From Syngnathus acus (taxonomy: Eukaryota > Chordata > Actinopteri > Syngnathiformes > Syngnathidae), in assembly GCF_901709675.1 (NCBI RefSeq), contig NC_051093.1, forward strand, positions 4,609,053 through 4,673,052: DNA of 64,000 bases, in the 5' to 3' direction. Every line of letters starts with the position of its first letter. The stretch's first letter is position 1. The notes under the pieces are model-generated. The model was given only the letters and a program-made list of their open reading frames with translations, was not told the origin of the DNA and did not search any database. This document shows positions 25,951 through 58,971 of the stretch, in pieces. The position numbers and the translations under genes were made by a program.

Positions 25951-28900
25951 ATGGCCGCCACCGGTCCTTGCGTGGAAACACAGCCGTGCACGAACATGTC
26001 TTTAAAGAAAGCGCTCGCCATCGCGTCTCCCCTCACTTTACACATCGTCGCCGAGTGTCCGGTGACAAAAGCGAGAGCGTGCGACTTGAAGCTGCCGCAC
26101 TGCGTCGTTAGCACGCCGGTTTTCATGCCGGTCGGCACTCAGGGGACCATGAAGGGAATCACCTCGGATCAACTGGATGCTCTCGGATGTCAGATATGTC
26201 TCGGGAACACGTACCACCTGGGGATGAGGCCGGTACGGAATCTCTAGATAGCATGCAAAGATGTAGCCTTATTGAGCCAAGGCACATATTTGAAAAAATG
26301 TCAAGGCACACCAGTCATCAAAAAGTGGTTGCACGGGTTAATTGTGCCTTATGCCATCTAGTGGAAGAGCATTTAACTGTTCTTCCTGTCATAGATGACA
26401 TGTTTTCAACAGCGTACCAATTAAAGTGTTCTCCCCCCCTCCCCTTTATTTGTTCTGCTTCTAAAGGGACCGGATTTGATCGAAAAGGCCAATGGTTTGC
26501 ATGGATTCATGAACTGGAAAAGGAATCTGTTGACGGTAACTTTTTAAGGTGATATTCTATCTTGCAGTACGAGACCAATTTAAAATAAGATTCTTTCCAC
26601 TGCTTTGAAGGACAGCGGAGGCTTCCAGATGGTATCTCTTGTGGAGCTCTCCGAGGTGACCGAAGAAGGGGTCACGTTCAAGTCACCCTATGACGGAGAA
26701 ACCATCCTCCTCAGTCCGGAAAAGTCCATCGCCATACAGAACACCCTAGGTCAGTGATTCCTGTCAATTATAGGGGCCCAAGGCAAACCCACTGGTGGGT
26801 TCCTCCACATCAATGTACTGCAAAGATTTCTTTTTTTTTTAAGATTCTTGAATAGCCCAAATCGCCAAATTCGTCCAGGTTCAGACATCATGATGCAGCT
26901 GGACGACGTAGTGAGCAGCACAGTGACGGGGCCGCGTGTGGAGGAGGCCATGCACAGATCTATTCGCTGGCTGGATCGCTGCATCACAGCCAATAAGAAT
27001 CCGCACAAGCAAAACCTTTTCGCCATCATCCAGGGCGGGCTGAACGCCGGGCTTCGCAAAACCTGTCTCGATGGTACTCGGTCTCATTCTGTTGTTAGGC
27101 GCCGATCTTGAACCCATCTATGCATTTTGTGTTGAATGTCATTCAGTGGCGTACCTAATGAAGTGTCTAAGTGAATATTTACCGAACCGTCCCTGCGTGT
27201 CTCATAGAAATGACTAAACGTGACGTTCCCGGCTTTGCAATCGGGGGCTTAAGTGGAGGGGAAGAGAAGGATGACTTTTGGCGGATGGTGACGCTCAGCA
27301 CTGACCACCTACCTCGAGAAAAACCTCGCTACCTGATGGGCGTTGGGTAAGTACAGAGGAGGACTGAAGTTGACGCTTCACAGTGTGCTCAAGGTTGAAC
27401 TGACCTGCAATCCGTGCCGCAGATACGCCGTGGACTTGGTGGTGTGCGTCGCTCTGGGTTGCGACATGTTCGACTGCGTCTTTCCCACACGGACAGCGGT
27501 AAGATCCTCCTTCCAATGTGGCTCGACTTTGAAAGGAGTTAAATTCAGTCACGCCTGTCGTTCCTCAGAGGTTCGGCTCGGCGCTGGTACCCTGGGGATC
27601 CCTGCAGGTCAAGCACAAGCAGTATGCCAAGGACTTCAAGCCCATTGATCCTGACTGCCAGTGTCCCACCTGCAAAAGGTTGGCCAGACTTGTAAAGGGA
27701 TAGAACTACATCTGTAAATTTTCATTAACAATATCAGTTGCCCAGGTCAACATATTAAAAACCTCTCAGCATGAAAGGCATAACTGCACAATTATTTTTG
27801 CCAAAGCAGATTTTATTGATACAGTATATCGTTTTGGGTCTTATTAAAAGCTGCTGCGTACTTCTACAAACAAACCTCAGAGGAAGCCTTACAAAAACAA
27901 ACCAAAAAAAAAAACTCGCAGTTGTGTTGCATTATATTTAAATGATGTTAGTACAACCCTCAGAGGACTTTTATAAAGGCTGAAATGGGGAAAAAAAAAT
28001 TCCAAAGATATAATTCAACTTATATGCAAAGGCACGCTTGTTCTGTTTCAGACACAGCCGGGCGTACCTGCATGCTCTGTTTAAGAGCGACACAGCAGCC
28101 ATGCATCACATCACCATCCACAACATCGCCTACCAGGTAACTATAGCGACCGCGTATCTTCAGGACACATTTAATGCCAGAAAACACAAAGGGAAATAAC
28201 ACAGTGCAACATTATGTCACACGTTTCCGGCAAAAAGAAGCCACTAAAGTCACACACAGGAAATGAAAATGAAAACAAGTGCATGAAACAGCCGACAACA
28301 CCGACCCTAACGCCTGATGCTAGGCCACACCCCTTAAAGGCCCAAAACACTCATACAGATCATGTGACTTTCTGCTTAATTACACTTTATGAAAAATGTT
28401 TTTTTCACATTTTCTTTTTTTTTATATTGACAATACAATGTCCTTTTTAAAAAAACATGGAATAACAATTGTTTTTCTTGGGGGGGTGCTGCAATGATGA
28501 CTTGTCATCAACTGGAGATAAAATCAAGTAATCAAATGCCCCTCTTTTGTTCTGAGCTCAGTGAGAGATTCCCTGTGACAGACAGAGCGTGATATATGAC
28601 TCATCCTTCAAACTGTGCAAAACGACAATAACACAACAGTGAGGAGTGTCCCCTTGTGACACGCGTCCCGCGGCATCACACACACACTCACGCTGTAGCT
28701 GTCTACTTATACAACACATCACTATTCAAAAGAGGGCCTCCCTATCCCATTTGAGCCGCACAAACCGGGAGACATGGCGATTCATCGATGAACCCCGCTC
28801 TGCCAAGGGGTGAAGGATGAGCCTTTTTAGCACTGTTACAAATATTACAGAATAGCGCCAAATAACAGCGCTAACCAACAGCATTTACGGTGGTCATTGT

Positions 28901-29344
28901 TAGCTTGCCGTGGAGATGTTTACACACTGATGACTCTAAAATTGCAAGGAAAGAAGAGGCCGACTGTCCTTTTTAAGCATTGAACTCCTGAAAATAAAAA
29001 TAAATAAATATATAGTAAAAAAAAATAAAGCCTTCTGGCCAGGTCGGATTGAGCTTTTTTTTTTTTCGATTTAAAAATTACATTGTACTACATCATGAAG
29101 TCGATTCAAATCCAATTAACAATGTCAGATTGGAATGTAATTTTAATTTAATATGGCATAATTCCACATGTTTTTTTTTTCTTCCCTGCAGCTCAACCTG
29201 ATGCGTTCCGTGCGGCAGAGTATCGTGCAAGGCCGCTTCCCAGACTTTATACGAGCCTTCATGCGCCGTATGTTCCCGTCCCCTGACCAGTACCCCAGCT
29301 GGGCTGTGGATGCTCTGGCCTCCGTCAACATCACTTTAGAGTAA
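25951..29344 (+). CDS. qtrt1: Queuine tRNA-ribosyltransferase catalytic subunit 1
   Basis: Catalytic subunit of the TGT complex (with QTRT2) that exchanges guanine-34 of GUN-anticodon tRNAs for queuine. Nine exons: 25951-26232, 26467-26535, 26611-26749, 26879-27073, 27208-27346, 27423-27498, 27569-27678, 28052-28136, 29192-29344; all phases close, 415 aa (human 403). Signatures: [14 protein letters not shown] and [12 protein letters not shown] in exon 1, [10 protein letters not shown] (residues 118-127), [17 protein letters not shown] with the nucleophile Asp292, and the zinc site CxCxxC at 330-335 with His360. The N-terminus is about a dozen residues longer than human; an in-frame Met at residue 16 is an alternative start. 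The first ATG (aacATGg) follows an E-box. Divergent from dnm2. Confidence 0.96.
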
Positions 29345-31681
29345 CACCTCAGAGACAATCCTTTTTTTTATAGATGCAGCTAATCGATCACGCAGATGAA
29401 CAGCGACAGATCGTTTCTTAAACAGATGATTGTTTTTTATTCGTTGGTTACATTTGTATTACCCTGTTTTGTGGGTGCGTGGGCGTTTTTAGGGGGGGGG
29501 GGGGGGGGTGCGGCTTTAGATCACCGAGATGGAGCTTTTATTATGTGGCAAGGCAAACAACCTGCAGCCTTTGCAAATTGTCCTCAGAGTAGACATTATG
29601 ATAATACGCCACTGAATAAGGTTTAAATGAGGTTTGGAAAGAGAAAAAAACAAAAAAAACAAAGCGTGTCTCACGGGATGCGCACCATTTTTTTTATTTT
29701 TTTTGGGGTGCTGTCGCCATGGTTACGCGGTGAGGCCCACCCACCTGAAAGGAGAAATGGTTTTTTCGCCTCGCCTGTCTTGCTCTTTGCACGTATGGGT
29801 GTGTTAAAAGGAGGTGTGTTCATTTGTCATCGCAAGCACGAATGTGATGAGCGCGTGCACTTTGCTGTACATCGCGACAAGACGAGCCAAGTGGGTGCTC
29901 GTCGTTACATCCAGCAGAGGGCAAAATATCTGCATACACACAAGAAACCAATGGAGCATTAATAGCAATTGGTCATGGCTGATAAATAATGCTCACTTGG
30001 AGATGACTAATGGACGCTGGTCCTCTTAAGATAATACTTGCATGCTCCTGTGAAGCGAGGGCACATGCGTACTGATTTTTAACACCTGTTCTTATAGAAG
30101 GACAAAACCCGGGCCTTAAGATGGATATCTTGGGATATTGATTCACACTTCATTTTCATAATAATTCTCAAATTTGGCCCAGTGTGTACCCCTTTCTGAA
30201 TAATCTCCCAAGCGAAGCAGTGACAGCTCTGCACTCCAGCATAAAGTGATTCCGCAAACTAAAAGCACATATTGCGCCCCCCCCCCCCTTCCAAATACGC
30301 CCATATTCTCTCCTCACTGCGTCTATGCGATTATGATATCTTAATTAATCGCAGGATTATATTTACAGTATGGGTGTTAGCTGTTTATTTTGGAATATGC
30401 CTGGTGAAAAAGAGGAAGGGAAGTAGGGGGGGGTTTAGTTGCCAAGCCGTGCAGAATCGTATTATCGGGCCCCAGAAAAGTGTTTAAGGCTTTCACTGCG
30501 TTAATTGGACGCGTTGTCATGTATCGGGGAGGGGGGGAGGGGGGTTGTTTCAGAAAAGCAACATGACAAACATGCTCATTAAAGAGCAGTATTGGAACTT
30601 TCAAGTGCACCAACAACTCAGTGGTAGGCAGTTGTGATGGACACTTGAAGGGGTTGCGTGGATTCCCGTTGCCTTATTCTGTTATTCTCCTAATGAGGCT
30701 AAGGTGTTGATGGAGGATGGCGTTTAATTGATATATATATCGTATTACTTTAAAAAAAAATAAAAAATAATTACACCAGTCGCTTCATTTGGTAGACCTG
30801 CACAACCTAAATAAGATCTTATATAATGACATCTGCCTCGACTAAAATTGATTATTATGGAGAAGTGGGTATAATATTAGAATTACCTCATTGTGATGGA
30901 CTGCAAACTGCAACAACAAAAATGATGGGCCATTAGGAATCCATCTTGTGCCTCTCACTGCGCCTGTGGAAAAACAATCAGGAAAAAAGGAGTCAATCAT
31001 TTGTTGCAACAAAAAAAAAAATCAAACCAATAACAATTATTGCTAAGGCCATAAAGAAAAGCGCACAACAAATGAGTGACACCTCATGAGTTGCACCTTC
31101 GGTCTTTGGTTGTTTTTCCTCGGGCATGGTGCTTTTTGAATATCAAATTAGAGGCACAGCATGGTGCTATAGAAAGCTATTTTACCCCCACAAATTCATT
31201 TTATCATTACTACTTTCAAGTCATAATGACCATTCTTGAACAAATATGACAGAATGCGTAGGTGTTCCTAATAAAGTGGCCAGGCTGGTCGTGTACTACG
31301 CTCACGCGCACGCACACCCAAGTGGTGGCATCGCTAATCCCCAGTGGCTGGTCGTACACTTGCAGCGAGCGCGTCGATGCATGTGGAGCTCAGGCGGGGA
31401 GGATGCTGCGGACGAGCGACGCAAGCAACCAGTTGCTCTTCAGCTGCCAAAGTGGATTCGCAGACGCAACCTGTTGCCTCGGCGCGGGGGCAAGTGCAGC
31501 CGAATTGTAATTAGGAAGCCGAGTCGATCAGAAAGCACCATGTCGCCGATGGTGATGCTATTATAAGGACTACGAGGAGGAGCGGAGATTTTGGGGTGGT
31601 GGTTCCCCCTCCTCCGTACGGAGGTTTTTGCGCTGATCCGCGCGCGCGCCGCGTCTCTCGGTGCAGCTCCGAGGTAGAAGG
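29345..31681. other. qtrt1-kcnt intergenic region
   Basis: 2.3 kb without a visible exon. It holds a 17-base G run (29492-29508), smaller poly-G/C runs near 30276 and 30427, a GGGGAGG-rich patch near 30524-30545, a short TA repeat near 30733 and, at about 31258-31282, a 'taggtgttcctaataaagtggcc' end of the same element family as the 6.2-8.6 kb array. The last ~300 bases (31360-31680) are GC-rich with clustered CG dinucleotides and likely contain the kcnt promoter. Confidence 0.5.
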
Positions 31682-53612
<21,931 letters not shown>

Positions 53613-55984
53613 GACATGAATGAACAAAAATAACAAAACAAAAAAAAAAATGATACACTGAAGAACTCACTCTTGAGAGAAGCGAGAGCGATGCACCCAG
53701 ATGGGCGTCAAATCTCTAGCTTAGCCACGGCGGATGTTCGTGCAGCTCGTCTTAGAACGCCGCGGACGTTTCAGTCTTGCACCTTCCAAATTTTCAAAGA
53801 CTTCGGGACACAGAAGTGCATTTAATGTGAAAGGAAAAACTATGTATTTATTTCTACGTATGTGCATGTTTTTGTACTGCAGCATATGCCACTACATGGA
53901 CAAAAGTATTGGGACAGCATATCCGTGGATGGATTAATCACGCATACCTTCATGGGCTCATAGAAAATGAACAGTTATGGGGATGGAATGTGTGCCCCAA
54001 TACTTACTTACGTCCATGTAGTGTAGACCTTTTCATAATGTTTGTAAACAAAATTCACAAGGGTTCTGGTAGCAGAAAGTGACTTGACTACCACTGACCG
54101 GATTTGAAAACAATGATAAAATCTTGTTCTGTTTGACATCATGGTGAAAAGGTCGATATTTGCAAGCATGTGTGCGTGTAGGAGAGTGAAAACTGCCGAT
54201 TTAACCCAGAATCAGCTGCCAACTGAAAGTGAAGGGACTTTTTTTTTGTGTGTGTGTTTTCGTCACATTAAGTGGTGTTGGGTTTTATTAGCGGTGTACT
54301 CACATTGAGTTTTCCTTCTCTTTTTTGTATCCCCCCTCCCATTGTGAAATCATAAAAGTGAGCCCCGCAAATGCTCACATTTGGTTTTGCACTGTTTCGA
54401 TACAATATGTTCACAAAGGGTCTGCTGGCTCTTTACACGTCCGAACCTCTGAATGTGCCATTTCCCCACTCAATGAATGGTGCAGCTATGTGGTTGCTGT
54501 AGCTTTGGTGCCATTCTAAAACGAACATGTACATATTAAAGTTGGTCAACTTGTCTTTCTTTAGTTTGCTTCTGTGCATTCCATTTCTGTCAAGTTGTCT
54601 TGGAGAGTTTTAGTCAGTTTATAATCACATATAGCCTAAATAGAAAGAATTGACAGATGACTTTAAAACTTTGACAGATGAAACTGAATTCTCTTTTTTT
54701 TTTCTTAAAGTTCTGCAAAGAGGAGGGTGGTGGAGGTACATTTTTAAGTATTAATTTAAAAATGTAGTTTCAACTTAGAATGCAGTAAAGGTCTGGTGCG
54801 GAAAAACTGGAAGTAAAATATTTATGGCCAGACGTAAACTACAGTGAGCATATGAGTAAGATGTTGGTCAACCAATGACGTCGGCCATTAATGAGCCAAT
54901 GGTGATGTCGTACACTCACGAAGAAAGGCGGGACTCAACAAAACCACTTAATATTATCACATTTAAGTGAACATTCACAAGAAAATGTCATTATTTTATA
55001 AATAATCCCTAAAACGTGAAATTCACTTACCCCTTTTGTGAGGTTGAGCGTTTATTAGCAACTGTTGTTAAGCTAGCAGACGAACATTTTACGCTAGCTT
55101 GGCACATCAGTTGGCACCTGTTTTAAACGTCACGTGGTTTATCAAGCTGTGCAACATTAAAATTCGTTAAATTTCATTACTTGAACACACACTTCAACTG
55201 AGTGGGGTGGAAGAAATACATTTTACCAGTTTTATCAAGCTTTTGGGCACATCAGGAGCCGCTCATTCTTCTTCGTGATTTCCATATTCCGTATCATGCG
55301 CGGCGTTCTGCTGTGTCCAAACAAGCTAGCGCCATCTATTGTTGATTTCTTTTTAATGTAAATGAATGAAATGAATGACTTCAGCATTTTATTTATTTGG
55401 AATTAACAAATAACCAACATTGCTGATGCAAAGGGTCATACTCTTTAGACAGAGGAATTACTTATATAAATTACAAAACTACATACAAGAACTGTTGTAC
55501 AATAGTTTAATTGAATATTATTTGCTGGACTCAAGTGCAAGGGAACCCCCTGGTTGGCCAGCCACAACAGCTAACTCATTTCGTGCCATTAAAAATACAG
55601 TCGCGACTAAAATTGTCCATACTTTGAGTTGAAGTTAAATTGTAGTTATTTTCTTCAGTGAAAGTAGTCTAATATATTTTTAAACAACATCTTAAGTGAA
55701 CACAGTCTCTTGTGCAGCATTCTTAAGGCGCCTGGATGGATGAAGAACAAGCCACTCCACGCTGTTTGCTTGATCTTGATCTCAAAGTTAGTGACATTTT
55801 AGTTCCGAACAATTATTTAAAATAATTGAAATTTTAGTTCAGAATATCCATCCATCCATTTTTTTATACCGCTTGACCCCACGGGGGTCGCGGGCGTGCT
55901 GGAGCCTATCCCAGCAGTCATCGGGCAGTCGGCAGGGCAACTGATTGTTGTTCAGAACAATTATTTAAAATAATTATTTTAAAT
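53613..55984. other. kcnt 3' UTR and intergenic DNA
   Basis: The first ~0.95 kb is probably 3' UTR. Beyond it the DNA is AT-rich with no exon. Around 55848-55935 there is an inverted fragment of the SINE end ('ccatccatttttttataccgc', 'ggggtcgcgggcgtgctgga'), with 'gaacaattatttaaaataatt' direct repeats on either side (about 55806 and 55955). Confidence 0.5.
54535..54540 (+). terminator. Candidate kcnt poly(A) signal (ATTAAA)
   Basis: ATTAAA about 920 bases past the kcnt stop, followed by a T/G-rich stretch (gtctttctttagtttgcttctgtg). No AATAAA occurs nearer in a comparable context. Confidence 0.4.
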
Positions 55985-55996
55985 GATTTATTTTGA

Positions 55997-56361
55997 GGCG
56001 GCTCGGTGGCGCACTGGGTAGCACGTCCGCCTCACAGTTAGGAGGGTGCGGGTTCGATTCCACCTCCGGCCCTCCCTGTGTGGAGTTTGCATGTTCTCCC
56101 CGGGCCCGCGTGGGTTTTCTCCGGGCACTCCGGTTTCCTCCCACATCCCAAAAACGTGCTTGGTAGGCCGATTGAAGACTCCAAATTGTCCCTAGGTGTG
56201 AGTGCGAGTGCAAATGGTTGTTTGTCTCTGTGTGCCCTGCGATTGGCTGGCAACCGGTTCAGGGTGTCCCCCGCCTGCTGCCCGATGACGGCTGGGATGG
56301 GCTCCAGCACTCCCGCGACCCCCGTGGGGACTAAGCGGTTCAGAAAATGGATGGATGGATG
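55997..56361 (+). mobile_element. tRNA-like SINE with intact target-site duplication
   Basis: Starts ggcggctcggtggcgcactg and carries an A-box-like start and a B-box-like GGTTCGATTCC about 55 bases in. The common fish body follows (ccgggcactccggtttcctc) and it ends in an ATGG tail. It is flanked by the 12-base direct repeat GATTTATTTTGA (55985-55996 and 56362-56373). Confidence 0.75.
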
Positions 56362-56775
56362 GATTTATTTTGATAGGTTTATGCGCACGTGATTATAGGC
56401 GCGGCTAGAAGCGGACGTGATGATGATGCAACTTCTTGCAATTAACCCCGTATGACGTATGGAGAGGATTAGGGCCAGTGAAGAAAAAAAAAAAACAGGG
56501 GTGACATCGTGATGTGCATTCCAGTTCTTTTAGGTGAACTGAATCCTTAGAATCAGTTCACCCAAAAGATTCGTTCAAACAAATCGTTCAATGAATCCCC
56601 CCAATCCTACCCCCCCACTCACACACACACTGATACGTTTTTGTTTTTACATCCAGTGGAAACAACCCATACACATCAAACAATACAACCACACAACTCC
56701 GCCAAATTATTATATATATAATAATAATTGGCTCGGGTAATTAACACATTTCTTTCTATAATACAACACTTACAC

Positions 56776-57357
56776 CAGTGCCGGCTCTACGCAGGGGCAA
56801 GAGGGGGCAACGCCCCCTCAAACAGATGTCCTGCCCCCTCGAATCAAACTTTTAGAAGTGAAAAATCCGCTGATAGAAACACACGTTAATCAGCCCCCTC
56901 TCTTCTCTCAGTGTCCTCACACAGCCTGCTGTCAGGACTCCGCGCCCCTCCGTAAACATCCAATCACTGTGAGTATGCAAATGAGGCAAGACGCAGCCAG
57001 AGAGTGTCAAGTTACAGTCAGCGCGGTAGGAGTTGGAAGAAGCAGTAAAAACTCCACCAAACTCGTCGTAATGACCCGTGATATAACTAATGATTAACGA
57101 CAACTCAAATAATAGTTAATATAACATTCATATTATATGTCCCCCCCCTGAGAGATTTCCACCTTATTGTGGTCAGGGGGTTTGCGTGCCTCAGTGACCC
57201 TAAGAGCAATACCAGCAGAAGCTTTAATCTTCAGGTGGGACACCGAAGCTGGACAGGTCTTAGTGTAGAGGCCTGACAGAGTGCAATCCACTTCTCCAGG
57301 TTGAGATCTGGACACACAGCTAACAACTGCCGTGAAGAAAACACTAACAGTGTTAAA

Positions 57358-57390
<33 letters not shown>

Positions 57391-57449
57391 CATGCCCCCT
57401 TCACATTTCTGACTGCCCCCTCTTATGTGCATTCCTAGAACCGGCCCTG
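56776..57449. mobile_element. Non-autonomous hAT-like element with CAGTGCCGGCTCTA ends
   Basis: Inverted ends CAGTGCCGGCTCTA and TAGAACCGGCCCTG. The subterminal parts are also inverted (agagggggca near 56807 against tgccccctctt near 57413). It contains a 29-base A run and no transposase ORF. Its left flank (56665-56775) is a copy of the repeat at 4905-5030. Confidence 0.7.
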
Positions 57450-57573
57450 CCTCAAAGTATTGGAACAGCAAGATTACCTCCAAAAACCTTGGGATTGCTC
57501 TTGCTAGCTATTCCAATACGTTTGGAGGCAACTGTATACCTCCAGGTGGTAACATGGTGTTGACTTGGTTCCT

Positions 57574-58133
57574 TCACCATGTGGCGCTGTTCCACACCGC
57601 TACGGTAGCAGGGCAGATTTTGAGCGGGTTGGGGTTATTCCCGTTGATATTTGCCCCAGGGCAGAAGAACGGATACATTTTGTCTGTGAAGAAGTCGGTG
57701 AATGTGTAGATGGTTGTCATGCTGACCGGATTGGAGAAGATCACCTCGCCGGCGTCGTAGTCCAGCTGCACCCTGACCCTGTTTAACTCGTCCTCCATGC
57801 GCAAGGTGGTGCTGGGCCTGGTCATGGCCAAGTACGCGCCCTCGTAGTGTGAGATCATCCAAAAACCGCCCTCGGGGCAGCCGGAGATGCGGCCTTTCCT
57901 GTCGATGGACTCCTTGACCACCCCGAGCATCCAGTCTTCCTTGTCTCCCACCTCCACCTCCCAGGCGTGGCGGCCCGCCGTGAAGCCTTCGGAGCCCAAC
58001 ACGAAGACAAAGTGGCCGAACCGCTCCGGGTTGTCTGGGAGCTGCTGGAGGGAGCCGCTGTTAGCCACGCAAGTGAGGTCCTTGGAGATGGACAACCACG
58101 AATACGCCGTGTTGGGATCCAGGGTGATGGGTG
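57574..58133 (-). CDS. Terminal PRY-SPRY (B30.2) exon of a TRIM/A33-like gene, partial
   Basis: One minus-strand exon: acceptor CTTTTAG at 58134-58140, open to a stop at 57574-57576, 186 codons. It starts PITLDPNTAYSWLSISKDL (PRY), followed by RFGHFVFVLGSEGFTAGRHAWEVEVG (shown in parts: LGSEGFTAGRHAWEVEV, then WMLGVVKESI, then YPFFCPG). This order is typical of the last exon of fish TRIM, zinc-binding protein A33-like, or NLR-B30.2 genes. B30.2 is a ligand-recognition domain in innate immunity. No RING, B-box, coiled-coil or NACHT exon is visible upstream to base 64000, so either they lie beyond the window (with the plus-strand gene nested in the intron) or this is an orphan exon. There are no internal stops. 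Confidence 0.85.
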
Positions 58134-58365
58134 CTAAAAGAAAAAATGAGCATCATATTCAAACATATGTAAAAATGTGGCTAATTTACTAATTATCTCC
58201 GCACAGATTGCCCACCCATTTTTCTCCCACGCTCTGCTTCTGCAAGTTGAATCAAACAAGCTCCACCCCCGGTTGTCATGGTAACAAGAAAATAGCCCTG
58301 CTCTACATAAATAAAGCATTGCAATGTGCTTACTGTACTGAACCATGGCCACCATCTTATGTGGG

Positions 58366-58496
58366 GTGGGGTGGGGGGCCAGCTTCACGCAGGTAAAAAC
58401 CATAGCAGCACAAACCAGCACAAACGAAGCACAAACGAAACAGACTATTTAGCTTAAATTTTGCGTGGGGTGGGGGGCCAGCTTCACGCAGGTTGG
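58366..58496 (+). repeat. 28-bp direct repeat pair
   Basis: 'ggggtggggggccagcttca' plus 'cgcaggt' occurs at about 58369-58396 and again at about 58467-58494. It is a local duplication with no coding sense. Confidence 0.75.
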
Positions 58497-58498
58497 CC

Positions 58499-58800
58499 AC
58501 CGTGGGTTTTCTCCGGGCACTCCGGTTTCCTCCCACATCCCAAAAACATGCTTGGTAGGCCGATTGAAGACTCCAAATTGTCCCTAAGTGTAAGTGCGAG
58601 TGCAAATGGTTGTTTGTCTCTGTGTGCCCTGCGATTGGCTGGCAACCGGTTCAGGGTGTTCCCAGCCTACTGCCCCATGACGGCTGGGATAGGCTCCAGC
58701 ACGCCCGCGACTCCCGTGGGGACTAAGCGGTTCAGAAAATCGATGGATGGATGGATTATTATTTTGATAGGTTTATGCTCACGTCCGATTGGCTAGAAGC
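58499..58800 (+). mobile_element. Truncated SINE copy sharing its 3' flank with the 56-kb copy
   Basis: The same SINE from 'gtgggttttctccggg' onward lacks the tRNA-like head. Similarity to 56107-56410 continues past the ATGG tail into 'attttgataggtttatgc' and 'ggctagaagcg'. That points to duplication or gene conversion of a ~300-base block around the B30.2 exon rather than a second insertion. Confidence 0.7.
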
Positions 58801-58971
58801 GTATGTCACGATTCACTAAATTGTTGCATCACTTGCGGTCACCGGGCTCCTTCCTCCACACTCAGCCGAATACGCCAGGGTTTCACGGTTCTCCCTGGTC
58901 TGTCTGCCCGTGTTCTGACCCTTCTAAGAGCGAGCTCGCGCGAAGACGTCTGAGAATCAACTGATTTAAAA

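Noticed and set aside
58134-58421. Upstream coding exon of the B30.2 gene
   Set aside because: The minus ORF has no RING, B-box or coiled-coil pattern and overlaps repeated DNA.
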